Source: Chryseomicrobium palamuruense (GTDB lineage: Bacteria; Bacillota; Bacilli; Bacillales_A; Planococcaceae). From it: DNA of 64,000 bases. Where the stretch lies: positions 341,526-405,525 of the forward strand of contig NZ_JBHSEF010000026.1 of NCBI RefSeq assembly GCF_042649045.1, in the 5' to 3' direction. The translations under genes were made by a program, and so were the position numbers. Numbering within the stretch: position 1 is the stretch's first letter; every line of letters starts with the position of its first letter. The notes under the pieces were generated by a model. The model ran no database searches and was not told where the DNA came from. It saw only the letters and a program-made list of their open reading frames with translations. Positions 18,105-26,739 of the stretch are shown piece by piece.

Positions 18105-19623
18105 TTAATCCAATCGTCGCTTTGACATCTACTTCTGCATACTTCTTTGCGTCAGCGCGCTGGCCTATTAGAGTCCCAATAAATCCTCCTAGGAAACCAG
18201 CAGGCACAGATACAAGGGCTGGGTTCGTGAGTGGGAACAGTGCTTCTCCCGTAAACAGCATCGATCCATCTGCTGCCCATAAGTTTGGACTCAAGATAAC
18301 AAGGACTAAAGCTGAAACAAGACCTGATACGATAGCTGTGAGTGCACCCGTCGTATTGAATTTCCTCCAGTAGATGGTGTAGATAATGACTGGAAGATTC
18401 GCAGAGGCTGCAATACAGAAAGCGAGCGACACAAGAAACGCAACGTTCATATTTTGTGCGCCTAACGCTAAAAAGATCGAAATAACAGCAACGGCAATGG
18501 AAGCACTACGAGCAGCAATCATTTGCTCTTTTTCAGTTGCTTTCCCTTTTTTTATGATTTGACCATATAAATCATGAGCGAATGCGGACGCACCTGATAA
18601 TACCAAGCCGGCTACAACTGCTAAGATCGTAGCAAACGCTACAGCAGAAACAAAGGAGAGGAGTAGATCTCCACCAAGTGCTTCAGCCAGTAATGGGGCT
18701 GCCATGTTTCCAGCTGCATTCGCAGCGACAATTTTTTCTGAACCTACAAAAGCAGCAGCTCCGAAACCTAAGAAAATCGTTAAGATATAGAAGATTCCCA
18801 CGATCCAAGTCGCATAAACAACAGAACTACGTGCTGTTTTCGCATCTTTTACTGTAAAGAATCGCATTAAAATATGCGGTAATCCTGCAGTACCTAGAAC
18901 GAGTGCAATCATCATAGAGATGGTATCAATACCATTTGTATAGCGGACACCTGGATGTAAATAAGCTTCTCCGTGCGTAGTTACCGTTTTCATTTCAGAG
19001 AACATTCCCAGAATGTTAAAGTTGAATTTCCACAGAACGAGGAAGGAAATCAGAACGGTTCCAACCATTAAAAGAACTGCTTTAATGATTTGTACCCAAC
19101 TCGTTGCAGCCATTCCACCGAATAAAACATAAATTGTCATCATCGTTCCGACAATTAAAACAGCGATCCAGTAATCAATTCCAAGTAATAATTGTATAAG
19201 TGCACCTGCACCGACCAGTTGCGCAATCATATAAAAGAGAACAATGGTGATTGTACTGACCGCAGCAGCTCCGCGTACTTTCTTTTGGTTAAATCGTGCG
19301 GCAATCATATCCGCCAACGTGTAGCGGCCAAGATTTCGTAACGGTTCTGCCACAATAAAGAGAACAACGAGATAGGCTACTAAGTAACCAATAGAGAAGA
19401 AGAATCCATCAAATCCAAAAAGGGCAATCGCGCCTGCTATACCGAGGAAAGAAGCTGCGGATAAATAATCCCCGGCAATGGCAATTCCGTTCTGCCAACC
19501 CGTTAGCCCGCCTCCTGCTGTATAAAATTCGCTTGCTGAGTTCGTGCGTTTTGATGCAAGATATGTAACGTACAAGGTAAGCCCCACAATAGCAACGAAA
19601 AAAGCAATTCCAATTCCACTCAT
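18100..19623 (-). CDS. Sodium:solute symporter, acetate/monocarboxylate type (ActP/YwcA family)
   Basis: Integral membrane protein of 507 residues with about 13 hydrophobic segments, in the SSS family. Family blocks include the N-terminal ASEFYTAGGGLTGWQNG, AGDYLSAASFLGIAG and GTAGLPHILMRFFTVKDA. It is paired with an upstream DUF485 gene (4-nt ATGA overlap), the arrangement of acetate permease loci (yjcH-actP; B. subtilis ywcB-ywcA). Substrate is probably acetate, propionate or another short monocarboxylate, which would fit the acyl-CoA pathways nearby, but it cannot be read from sequence. Confidence 0.88.
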   Translation of the reverse strand: MSGIGIAFFVAIVGLTLYVTYLASKRTNSASEFYTAGGGLTGWQNGIAIAGDYLSAASFLGIAGAIALFGFDGFFFSIGYLVAYLVVLFIVAEPLRNLGRYTLADMIAARFNQKKVRGAAAVSTITIVLFYMIAQLVGAGALIQLLLGIDYWIAVLIVGTMMTIYVLFGGMAATSWVQIIKAVLLMVGTVLISFLVLWKFNFNILGMFSEMKTVTTHGEAYLHPGVRYTNGIDTISMMIALVLGTAGLPHILMRFFTVKDAKTARSSVVYATWIVGIFYILTIFLGFGAAAFVGSEKIVAANAAGNMAAPLLAEALGGDLLLSFVSAVAFATILAVVAGLVLSGASAFAHDLYGQIIKKGKATEKEQMIAARSASIAVAVISIFLALGAQNMNVAFLVSLAFCIAASANLPVIIYTIYWRKFNTTGALTAIVSGLVSALVLVILSPNLWAADGSMLFTGEALFPLTNPALVSVPAGFLGGFIGTLIGQRADAKKYAEVDVKATIGLK

Positions 19624-19958
19624 TTCGTCACCCCATTCATCGCTTCGTTTTTAATCTTTTCTGCTTCTTTATCAAACCCATTTGCACGTTTTACATAGAT
19701 CATGCAAAGTGTCCACGTCATCACGAACAAGAGAAGTGAATAGATCCATACGAGTGATATGTCTCCAATCACGGGCGTGTTGAGTAGGGTCGTATACGAA
19801 GTGAGGATAGGTAGCGCGATATACGCCATTAAGAAAAAGATAGAGCTATACAAGATAAAGTTGTTTTTCTTTCTCTTCAGAGATTTGAAATCATCCCGAT
19901 TCGCGATCTCTTCATACGGATAATCTCTGGTGTAACCGCTTTCTTTAATTGGGTCCAT
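19620..19958 (-). CDS. DUF485 membrane protein (YwcB/YjcH type), symporter partner
   Basis: 112-residue protein with two hydrophobic segments (about residues 34-54 and 68-90) and the DUF485 features FKSLKRKKNNFILYSSIFF and a charged C-terminal tail. It almost always precedes SSS acetate-type symporters. RBS AAGGAGG before the ATG, and a 4-nt overlap with the symporter gene. A good sigma-A promoter lies 28-56 nt upstream. Confidence 0.85.
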   Translation of the reverse strand: MDPIKESGYTRDYPYEEIANRDDFKSLKRKKNNFILYSSIFFLMAYIALPILTSYTTLLNTPVIGDISLVWIYSLLLFVMTWTLCMIYVKRANGFDKEAEKIKNEAMNGVTK

Positions 19959-19985
19959 AAAGTTCCTCCTTACTCATAATGATTC

Positions 19986-20014
19986 AGTATAATGAATAAG
20001 TAATCAGAATTCAA
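19986..20014 (-). promoter_or_regulatory. Sigma-A promoter of the DUF485-symporter operon
   Basis: On the minus strand TTGAAT (20014-20009), 17-nt spacer, TATACT (19991-19986), 28 nt before the DUF485 ATG. Confidence 0.7.
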
Positions 20015-20583
20015 CGAATAGTATAAAAATAATGAAATAGCCTACTCTGAAATAAACGAAGTAGGAAAATGGTTCGACATAAATGACACGAAGATGGACG
20101 AAAAAAAGAAAATATTGTCACATTATGATTCGTGCAAAATATTCTGTTAATTCTATTCTTATTGTTAACCTATACTCCTAATAGGTGGGTCAATCCAAAG
20201 ATTTGATATGGATAGTTGGTAGTGTCTGTAAAATGCTCAAATCAGTTTCATGATGCAATAAACCGTCCAAAACGTGAATCGCATCCCTTGAATTAGTCTG
20301 AAAGATCTTTGTGTAGTAAGATGAAAATTAATTACTCGTAATCTGATAGATAGTAGTTGCTTCTCAGGCATTACCTCGTGGTGGAGTCTTAAATTGTGAT
20401 TATGAGGGAAGACGTACAAAATTAAAGGGAAAGGCTGCTTTATATTCCATAGCAGTACAAGAGGTTGTAAAAATAAATGATTCAGAAGTATTCTATTCAA
20501 CTGCGGAACTTCACATCAACTTAAATGGGATTGTAATGTCCCTTTTTATAATTTTTAGATGTGTAGAAAGAAGGACTTGAAAT
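20015..20583. other. Long intergenic stretch with no assigned gene
   Basis: AT-rich spacer between the symporter operon and the DMT exporter. From about 20352 to 20578 one plus-strand frame stays open for some 75 codons without an early ATG (contains LPRGGVLNCDYEGRRTK). It might be the worn C-terminal end of a lost gene, but I do not recognise it. A weak CCTACT/AGTAGG inverted pair is at 20041-20065, and a 4-bp hairpin followed by T residues is near 20527-20547. Nothing else supported. Confidence 0.3.
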
Positions 20584-21447
20584 ATGAAAAAAGGATTTCT
20601 TTTGTTACTAATAGCTACATTATTTTGGGCAGGTAATTACATAGCTGGACGTTATTTAAGCGACGCTCTACCTCCAACTTTATTGAATACCGTTAGATGG
20701 GGGATTTCTTCCATACTATTGTGGGGATTACTAGTTATTAATAAAAAGCCATTTCCGATCTTTTCAAGATGGAGAGAGTTCCTTGTTCTTGGTTTTTTCG
20801 GTATCTTTATCTTTTCAACATCTACGTATATGGGTCTAAGAGAAATTAGCTCTTCACAGGCGGGAATGATTGTAGCCGGAATACCTGCAACAATATTAAT
20901 TTTCTCTTTTATCCTACTAAAAGAAGAAATAAAAGGAAGGGCTTGGATTGGTACCATCATTTCAATAATCGGTGTCGTTATACTAATACAAGGAAAAGCA
21001 CATGTAGAATCATTGGGTAATGCGATATTGGGAGAGATATTAATCATACTATCTTGTGTCGCTTGGGGGCTTTACACGGTTTTAGGCAGAATATATGGAA
21101 AAGTTACTGATCCTTTAACACTTACAGCAGGGGCGGCGGTATATGGAACGATGTTAAGTCTAATAAGTTGTATAGGTACAGTTGATATGAATGCTGTCCA
21201 GATGAATGGAATGGCTTGGGTATCCCTACTTTATGTGAGTACCTTTGCCTCAGTAGTCGCATACTTAGCTTGGAATGCCGGCGTTAAGATACTAGGACCA
21301 GGAACTGCTGCTCCATTTATAAATTTACTACCGATTTGGACCGTAATTCTAGGGGTTTTAGTTTTAAATGAAGGCATCACACCGATTACTTTGGTTGGTG
21401 GAGTAATTACAATCATAGGCGTCGTTTTAGCTAGTTTTAGAAAATAA
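20584..21447 (+). CDS. DMT-family transporter (EamA domains)
   Basis: 287 residues with about ten hydrophobic helices in two EamA repeats; the start MKKGFLLLLIATLFWAGNYIAGRYL and the second repeat AWGLYTVLGRIYG are typical of drug/metabolite exporters of the EamA group. Substrate unknown. RBS AAGGAC is weak and 7 nt from the ATG. Codon use (many ATA, TTA, AGA) is more AT-rich than the genes on either side, and long non-coding flanks surround it, so it is probably an acquired gene. A terminator follows at 21590. Confidence 0.8.
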   Translation: MKKGFLLLLIATLFWAGNYIAGRYLSDALPPTLLNTVRWGISSILLWGLLVINKKPFPIFSRWREFLVLGFFGIFIFSTSTYMGLREISSSQAGMIVAGIPATILIFSFILLKEEIKGRAWIGTIISIIGVVILIQGKAHVESLGNAILGEILIILSCVAWGLYTVLGRIYGKVTDPLTLTAGAAVYGTMLSLISCIGTVDMNAVQMNGMAWVSLLYVSTFASVVAYLAWNAGVKILGPGTAAPFINLLPIWTVILGVLVLNEGITPITLVGGVITIIGVVLASFRK

Positions 21448-21589
21448 ATAGTCGTGCTTTGTACTGATATAAAAAGAGTTTTGAGAATTAAATGGAGGAT
21501 TAAAATACCCATTCATTAATTACAGCTGAAATTCACATTGAAGAATTATACTTAAAGTAATGGGAGCATTAGCTCAAGAAGCAAATTTA

Positions 21590-21630
21590 AAAAAATCGGT
21601 TCCTAACGTTGTAAAGGAATCGTTTTTTTA
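21590..21630 (+). terminator. Terminator downstream of the DMT transporter
   Basis: 7-bp stem (21597-21603 with 21616-21622, one G-U pair), 12-nt loop, T7 tail and A-rich 5' side. The loop sequence TAACGTTGTAAA recurs exactly at 21645-21656. Confidence 0.6.
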
Positions 21631-21700
21631 TACTGTAATTTGCTTAACGTTGTAAATCCGCATTTTCCTGACGCTACCCCATATGGGACAATAATCTGAC

Positions 21701-21736
21701 ACAACTTTTTATATGAATAATTAAATAAAAAGTTGT
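21701..21736 (+). promoter_or_regulatory. Inverted repeat with ArgR-like box upstream of argGH
   Basis: Perfect 10-bp arms (21701-21710 and 21727-21736) enclose 16 nt containing ATGAATAATTAAAT. This resembles the ArgR/AhrC operator half-site pattern (ATGAATAA plus an AT-rich partner). The right arm overlaps the -35 box of the argG promoter, a position suited to repression by arginine-bound ArgR. Assignment to ArgR is by motif resemblance and by the function of argGH. Confidence 0.5.
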
Positions 21737-21761
21737 ATCAATATACAATCCGTGATAATAT
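21733..21761 (+). promoter_or_regulatory. Sigma-A promoter of argGH
   Basis: TTGTAT (21733-21738), 17-nt spacer, TAATAT (21756-21761). A second small inverted repeat (TTGTAT...ATACAA, 21733-21748) lies in the spacer. The argG ATG is 49 nt downstream. Confidence 0.65.
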
Positions 21762-21809
21762 GTGCATATTGATAAATTAAAATGCATAAACATACATGGA
21801 GGGTTTTTT

Positions 21810-23018
21810 ATGAAAAAGGTTGTTTTAGCTTATTCAGGTGGATTGGATACGTCAGTTGCCATTACGTGGTTAAAGGATCAAGGATATGAAGTAGTTGCGG
21901 TTTGTCTTGATGTTGGTGAAGGAAAAGATCTTGATTTCATCAAAGAGAAAGCATTAAAGATCGGAGCATCTGAAAGCTATGTCATCGATGCAAAAGAAGA
22001 GTTTGCGAATGAATATGCACTCATCTCTATGCAAGGTCATACATGGTATGAACAAAAATATCCACTAGTCTCTGCCTTGTCACGTCCGCTGATTGCGAAA
22101 AAGTTAGTTGAAGTAGCCGAACAAGTCGGTGCTACAGCGGTTGCTCATGGATGCACAGGTAAAGGAAATGACCAAGTGCGCTTTGAAGTATCGTTCCAAG
22201 CACTTGCACCACATCTTGAAGTGATTGCTCCTGTGCGTGAGTGGTCATGGAGCCGTGATGAAGAAATAGCGTATGCCAAAGAAAAGAACATTCCGATCCC
22301 TATCAATTTAGACAGTCCTTTTTCAATTGATCAGAACTTATGGGGTCGTGCGAATGAGTGCGGTATTTTAGAAGATCCATGGGCTGCCCCACCAGAAGAT
22401 GCATATGACCTGACAAATGCACTTGAAAATACGCCCGATACGCCAGACATTATTGAAATTGAATTTAAACAAGGCGTTCCCGTGGCTTTAAATGGAGTAA
22501 GTTATTTACTCAGTGACTTGATTCAAGAACTCAATAAAGTCGCAGGTAAACATGGAGTGGGGCGTATCGACCACGTGGAAAATCGTCTTGTTGGAATTAA
22601 ATCACGTGAAGTGTATGAAATTCCGGGTGCACACACGTTATTAGTAGCTCATAAAGAATTAGAAGATATCACGCTGGTAAAAGAACTGGCTCATTTTAAG
22701 CCGGTCATGGAGAAGAAATTGACGGAACTCATCTATGAAGGGTTATGGTTCTCGCCTCTACGTACAGCTCTTCAAGCGTTCTTAAAAGAAACGCAACAGT
22801 ACGTGAACGGTACAGTCCGTGTAAAACTCTTTAAAGGACATGCCATTGTGGAAGGACGTAAGTCGCCAAATTCTCTATATGATGAAAAACTGGCAACGTA
22901 CTCAACGGACGATGCGTTCAATCATGCTTCAGCAGTTGGATTTATCGAACTTTGGGGCTTACCAACAAAAGTCCATGCAGTGGTGAACAAAGGGATAGAG
23001 GAGAAGGTGACGGTATGA
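21810..23018 (+). CDS. argG: Argininosuccinate synthase
   Basis: ATP-dependent ligase joining citrulline and aspartate, the penultimate step of arginine synthesis. From this start 402 residues, the family length, beginning MKKVVLAYSGGLDTSVAITW with the PP-loop (SGGLDTS), followed by GCTGKGNDQVRFE. An in-frame ATG at 21762 would add 16 residues, but GGAGGG lies 7 nt before 21810 and the family N-terminus begins there. It overlaps argH by 4 nt (ATGA). Confidence 0.96.
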   Translation: MKKVVLAYSGGLDTSVAITWLKDQGYEVVAVCLDVGEGKDLDFIKEKALKIGASESYVIDAKEEFANEYALISMQGHTWYEQKYPLVSALSRPLIAKKLVEVAEQVGATAVAHGCTGKGNDQVRFEVSFQALAPHLEVIAPVREWSWSRDEEIAYAKEKNIPIPINLDSPFSIDQNLWGRANECGILEDPWAAPPEDAYDLTNALENTPDTPDIIEIEFKQGVPVALNGVSYLLSDLIQELNKVAGKHGVGRIDHVENRLVGIKSREVYEIPGAHTLLVAHKELEDITLVKELAHFKPVMEKKLTELIYEGLWFSPLRTALQAFLKETQQYVNGTVRVKLFKGHAIVEGRKSPNSLYDEKLATYSTDDAFNHASAVGFIELWGLPTKVHAVVNKGIEEKVTV

Positions 23019-24388
23019 CGAAACTATGGGGCGGCCGATTTCAAAAGACGGCAGAAGAATGGGTCGATGAATTTGGCGCTTCCATTGGATTCGATCAGGC
23101 ACTCGTGATGGAAGACATCACAGGAAGTCTTGCACATGTCCAGATGCTTGGGGAAAGTGGAATTCTTTCAGATGAGGAAGCTCGGCTGATTTCAGAAGGT
23201 TTACACCAACTCCAATCAAAAGCTTCTGCCGGCGAACTTGAATTCTCTGTTGCGCAAGAAGACATTCATTTGAATCTAGAAAAACATTTAATTGATTTGA
23301 TTGGACCCGTAGGCGGGAAGCTGCACACGGGACGCAGTCGAAATGACCAAGTCGCGACTGATATGCATCTGTATTTAAAGACACGTACAAATGAAATTAT
23401 TGAGTTGATCTCTAGCTTTCAACAAACTCTTGTCCACCAGGCGGAAGCCCATGTGGATACAATCGCTCCTGGCTATACACATCTTCAACGTGCCCAGCCG
23501 ATCTCATTTGGTCACCATTTGATGACGTATTTCTGGATGCTCGAGCGAGACAAAGCGCGCTTTGTAGACGGTCTTAAGCGAACGGACTTGTCTCCGCTCG
23601 GCGCAGGTGCACTTGCCGGTACGACGTTTCCGATCGATCGTGCGCGTACTGCAGAGCTCCTCGGGTTCTCTGGTGTATACGAGAACAGCTTAGATGCGGT
23701 GAGTGACCGTGATTTTATCGTCGAGTTTTTAAGCAGTTCGTCGCTTCTGATGACGCATCTTTCACGTCTTGCGGAAGAAGTCATTCTGTGGTCAAGTCAG
23801 GAATTCTCTTTCATTGAACTGGATGATGCGTTTTCAACTGGCTCCAGCATTATGCCGCAGAAAAAGAACCCGGATATGGCAGAACTTATCCGCGGGAAAA
23901 CAGGCCGTGTGTTTGGAAACTTGTTCGGTTTGTTGACCGTTTTGAAAGGACTTCCGCTTGCGTACAACAAGGACATGCAAGAAGATAAAGAAGGTATGTT
24001 TGACACCGTTCTTACGGTAACAGGGTCACTGAAGATTTTCGAAGGCATGATACGCACGATGACCGTACATACAGATCGTCTGGAAAAGGCAGTGAGTCAA
24101 GATTTCTCGAATGCCACAGAACTTGCCGATTATCTTGCAGCCAAAGGCATGCCGTTCCGCGAGGCACATGATGTCACGGGTCGTGCGGTGTTCCACTGCA
24201 TCCAGAAAGGTTGCTTCTTACGAGACCTCAAGCTTGAAGATTACAAGACGTTCTCTGAACTTATTGAAGAGGATATTTATACAGTCCTTGCCCCATATGA
24301 AGCCGTCAACCGACGTAACTCGTACGGTGGAACTGGTTTTGAGCAAGTGAAGCTGCAGATCCAGAAGGCGAAGGAATTGCTTGTCTGA
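23015..24388 (+). CDS. argH: Argininosuccinate lyase
   Basis: Fumarase/aspartase-superfamily lyase that cleaves argininosuccinate to arginine and fumarate. 457 residues from the ATG that overlaps the argG stop (MTKLWGGRFQKTAEEWVDEF). Signature GSSIMPQKKNPD with the flexible catalytic loop is near residue 285; HTGRSRNDQVATDMHL near 107. GAGGAGAAGG precedes the ATG. The longer frame opening at 22952 lies inside argG and is not the start. An inverted copy of the dispersed island repeat follows 50 nt after the stop. Confidence 0.96.
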   Translation: MTKLWGGRFQKTAEEWVDEFGASIGFDQALVMEDITGSLAHVQMLGESGILSDEEARLISEGLHQLQSKASAGELEFSVAQEDIHLNLEKHLIDLIGPVGGKLHTGRSRNDQVATDMHLYLKTRTNEIIELISSFQQTLVHQAEAHVDTIAPGYTHLQRAQPISFGHHLMTYFWMLERDKARFVDGLKRTDLSPLGAGALAGTTFPIDRARTAELLGFSGVYENSLDAVSDRDFIVEFLSSSSLLMTHLSRLAEEVILWSSQEFSFIELDDAFSTGSSIMPQKKNPDMAELIRGKTGRVFGNLFGLLTVLKGLPLAYNKDMQEDKEGMFDTVLTVTGSLKIFEGMIRTMTVHTDRLEKAVSQDFSNATELADYLAAKGMPFREAHDVTGRAVFHCIQKGCFLRDLKLEDYKTFSELIEEDIYTVLAPYEAVNRRNSYGGTGFEQVKLQIQKAKELLV

Positions 24389-24440
24389 ATAACCTTTAAC
24401 CTATAGTAAGGTTTATTTTCTAAATTCAAAAGATAATAAA

Positions 24441-24530
24441 TGAAAAGCAGCGCCCCTTGATGAATCATCTGTCATGGGGCGCTGCTTTTCTTATTATCAT
24501 TTCTCTAGAAAATCGTCTTCTATATCATAC
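24441..24530 (-). repeat. Dispersed hairpin repeat, copy A (inverted orientation)
   Basis: Perfect 14-bp hairpin (24443-24456 with 24476-24489) with A/T-rich flanks, plus a conserved flank 24490-24518. Read on the minus strand it shares AAGACGATTTTCT, AGAGAAATGATAATAAG and the AGCAGCGC hairpin start with copies B, C and D. It may also act as the argH terminator. It marks the left edge of the AT-rich island. Confidence 0.75.
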
Positions 24531-24619
24531 TGAGGATTCTGAAGTGCTGTCAAAATTGGAAGAGCCAACAAGACGCCTAGGTTCAGATTAATTTCTAGGA
24601 TTATGGGTATAGTCTGTAG

Positions 24620-24625
24620 TATAAT
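24620..24625 (+). promoter_or_regulatory. Consensus -10 box before the 89-residue gene
   Basis: TATAAT 32 nt before the ATG at 24657; no convincing -35 box at the right distance. Confidence 0.35.
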
Positions 24626-24656
24626 TACCTAAATTAACTAATGTTAGGGGTGTGAC

Positions 24657-24926
24657 ATGATGCGTACAATTACAATATCTAGAGATGCTATTTCTGGGGA
24701 GGAACATACGTTGGCACATGATTTGCCAGTTGAAAAAGATTTAACCTGGACAATCTCAGGTACTGTCTATACAATTCGAAATGTCCCTACCTATGAGATG
24801 AATGCCGAATATCAAGATTATCATGATTTGGATGTCGTGGATCTTTTGACAATGGTTCGAAACCTGATGTATGCAGATGAGATACCTCATACTGTAGATT
24901 TCAATGATATTGCTGATCTAGTTTAA
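24657..24926 (+). CDS. Small acidic protein of unknown function
   Basis: 89 residues beginning MMRTITISRDAISGEEHTLA, rich in Asp and Glu, no cysteine, no membrane segment. I do not recognise a family. AGGGGTGTGAC precedes two adjacent ATG codons (24657 and 24660); either could be the start. It has its own -10 box and a strong terminator, so it is a single-gene unit. First gene of the accessory island. Confidence 0.6.
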   Translation: MMRTITISRDAISGEEHTLAHDLPVEKDLTWTISGTVYTIRNVPTYEMNAEYQDYHDLDVVDLLTMVRNLMYADEIPHTVDFNDIADLV

Positions 24927-24930
24927 TTTG

Positions 24931-24964
24931 AATCCCTTGAACTTTTATGTTCGAGGGATTTTTT
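24931..24964 (+). terminator. Terminator of the 89-residue gene
   Basis: 12-bp stem (24931-24942 with 24949-24960, one G-U pair), 6-nt loop, T-rich tail, 4 nt after the stop. Just beyond it, at about 24983-25003, GGTCACCCTCGTAATTCT resembles a segment found near the end of repeat copies C and D. Confidence 0.8.
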
Positions 24965-25053
24965 CTTTTAAGTCTTCGGCTGGTCACCCTCGTAATTCTG
25001 AAACGGGATTAATCGAGTTATGTTTCTTTAACATTTGATAGTCAATTTAAACA

Positions 25054-26214
25054 TTACTCTTCAATATTTTTGAACATGCTAATTTCTTCTCTACTAATCT
25101 TACTAGCGGATAAAGCGGTTTTTCTAGCATCAAGGATTTGCACATCAGTTTTTATGTCATAATCATGATTTAATTGTTCGGCAATAGATTTCAATTTATC
25201 AATTTTTTTAAAATCATTATCATAAAAAACAACTACCAGATATATTGCTCTTTTTATGTCTTCTTGTATCATATATTGCAAAAGTTGCGCTTCTAACCCC
25301 TTATAAATATTTGTGTTACTCAGCAATTTAATTTCCATTAAAACCTTATAATCATGATTATAAACAAATTTAAAATCAATTGGACCACGGCCATTATTAA
25401 CTTCTCTTGAAACATTAACTCTTTTACGTATACAGAAAGGTGCTATAGTATTATAAAACAAACTTTGAACACTCTTTTCATTTTTTGGTGTTTTATCATC
25501 ATTCCATAAGAGTAGATTTAAGTTTTCATTAACTAGGGCATGATTAACATGTCCTATTAAACTTTTTAAGAATATACTCAAATCACTTGAACTTACGAAT
25601 GTCTCATCTGCTACTTCTATTTTTTCTCCATTTATTTCATCAAATAAATGACTATACTTTCGAGAAATATCGATTGGTATTAAGTCTTCATATAGTTTTA
25701 TATCAATTCCATAATTTTCGAATACTTTAGTATCTCCCAAAATATATCTATTTAATAATAAATCAATATATTTGAAGTCATGATCTTGAAATAAGTTTTC
25801 ATAATAAAAATCGAACGTATCTGCGTACATTAAATCCATTTCAATTAACTCTCCATCGCTCATTTCTTCAGAGTCCCTAAAAGGAATCTCATCAATATCT
25901 TTCATGTCGTAAATATTTTCTTCGGAGTCAGAATGTAGATCCTCATGAGCCAATAAAATGTGGTAAATTGCGTATTCATGTAAAGGTGTCAACTCATGAA
26001 TATGCTTATCTCGTGACCAATAATATAAATCTCTTATTGTTTGAAAACACTTTTCTTTTCTTTCAAGAACAGTTAAATCCGGAAAGAAAATAAATAACAG
26101 TTCTTCATCCTCTCCGCAATCAAATAGTAAATCGTAATAGAAATCTATAAAGTTCGCTAATTTTTCATTTGCATATTCCATAACTCTATAGTGTACATTG
26201 TAAACTTTAATCAT
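25054..26214 (-). CDS. Putative PD-(D/E)XK nuclease of unknown family
   Basis: 386 residues, strongly acidic N-terminal two thirds with no recognised domain. The C-terminal third has a PD-(D/E)XK-like core: NNGRGPIDFKF (Asp), then about 10 residues later VLMEIKL (Glu-x-Lys), and a following strand RAIYLVVVFYD. These are the three catalytic residues in the expected spacing. The rest may be a sensor or DNA-contact domain. The start at 26214 is chosen because GGGAGGTG lies 5 nt upstream; an ATG at 26229 falls inside that RBS. AT-rich codon use, next to a restriction-enzyme remnant, suggests a defence or mobile-element gene. The role is inferred, not shown. Confidence 0.6.
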   Translation of the reverse strand: MIKVYNVHYRVMEYANEKLANFIDFYYDLLFDCGEDEELLFIFFPDLTVLERKEKCFQTIRDLYYWSRDKHIHELTPLHEYAIYHILLAHEDLHSDSEENIYDMKDIDEIPFRDSEEMSDGELIEMDLMYADTFDFYYENLFQDHDFKYIDLLLNRYILGDTKVFENYGIDIKLYEDLIPIDISRKYSHLFDEINGEKIEVADETFVSSSDLSIFLKSLIGHVNHALVNENLNLLLWNDDKTPKNEKSVQSLFYNTIAPFCIRKRVNVSREVNNGRGPIDFKFVYNHDYKVLMEIKLLSNTNIYKGLEAQLLQYMIQEDIKRAIYLVVVFYDNDFKKIDKLKSIAEQLNHDYDIKTDVQILDARKTALSASKISREEISMFKNIEE

Positions 26215-26249
26215 TAAAACACCTCCCATTTAAATTTAATTTTGTTATT

Positions 26250-26278
26250 AGTGTACCCTATCAACAGTTTAACAATAA
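26250..26278 (-). promoter_or_regulatory. Possible promoter of the PD-(D/E)XK gene
   Basis: On the minus strand TTATTG (26278-26273), 17-nt spacer, TACACT (26255-26250), 36 nt before the ATG. Confidence 0.4.
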
Positions 26279-26398
26279 ATATTTTAATTTTAGATATCGA
26301 GCCTGCGCACCCATCATTAAATTGTTTAATTTCTGATCTGTCCACTGACAACACTATAAACTTAAGAAGACAAATTTCTATCTAAATGATTATAAATA

Positions 26399-26440
26399 AA
26401 CAGGGCTATGTGACATGATTATCTGTCATGCAGCCCTGTT
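26399..26440. repeat. Diverged hairpin, possibly copy E of the dispersed repeat
   Basis: 9-bp outer stem (26399-26407 with 26432-26440) and inner TGACA/TGTCA stem (26411-26415 with 26424-26428). The loop side TGATTATCTGTCATG resembles that of copy A, and the overall plan (CAGGGC or GCAGCGC outer stem, TGACA inner stem) matches the repeat family, but the conserved flank is missing. Confidence 0.4.
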
Positions 26441-26579
26441 CTTATTTGTATTGTATTGGGAATCAGACCATTGAAAAAAACGGCGGTTTAAACTAAATCC
26501 AACTTTTTGAACCGTGCTTCTCACCATCCTCTACTGCGCATTTTAAAATTCAAATTTACTTTATTCAGTATCATTCTCT

Positions 26580-26739
26580 TTAGTGAGAAGTCACGGAGCC
26601 GAGCCACCTTCTCCCAGGGATCAGAGTGCTTGAAAGACCCCACAGGCGGGCGCAAAGTGCAAGCTTTGAGTACCGACGAGGAGGCTTCCGAGTGCTCCCT
26701 TAGGAGAAGGTGGTTCGGTGGAGTGGCTTCGAAAAACTA
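26580..26739. repeat. GC-rich palindromic element (about 160 bp) at the hsdR remnant
   Basis: Inverted arms: an 8-bp outer stem (26587-26594 with 26724-26731, one G-U) and a 16-bp inner stem (26599-26614 with 26703-26718, one G-U), with TAGT/ACTA at the ends. The centre includes a CAAAG/CTTTG hairpin and a directly repeated GAGTGCT. It is much more GC-rich than its surroundings and ends exactly where recognisable HsdR coding sequence begins. It looks like a dispersed non-coding element of the kind scattered in Bacillales genomes; no transposase is present. Confidence 0.6.

Noticed and set aside
20237..20500. 87-codon minus-strand frame upstream of the DMT exporter
   Set aside because: No RBS, no recognisable domain, composition like non-coding sequence; the opposite strand looks more protein-like.
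21560..21655. 31-codon frame (MGALAQEANLKK start) before argG
   Set aside because: No RBS and it spans the terminator hairpin.
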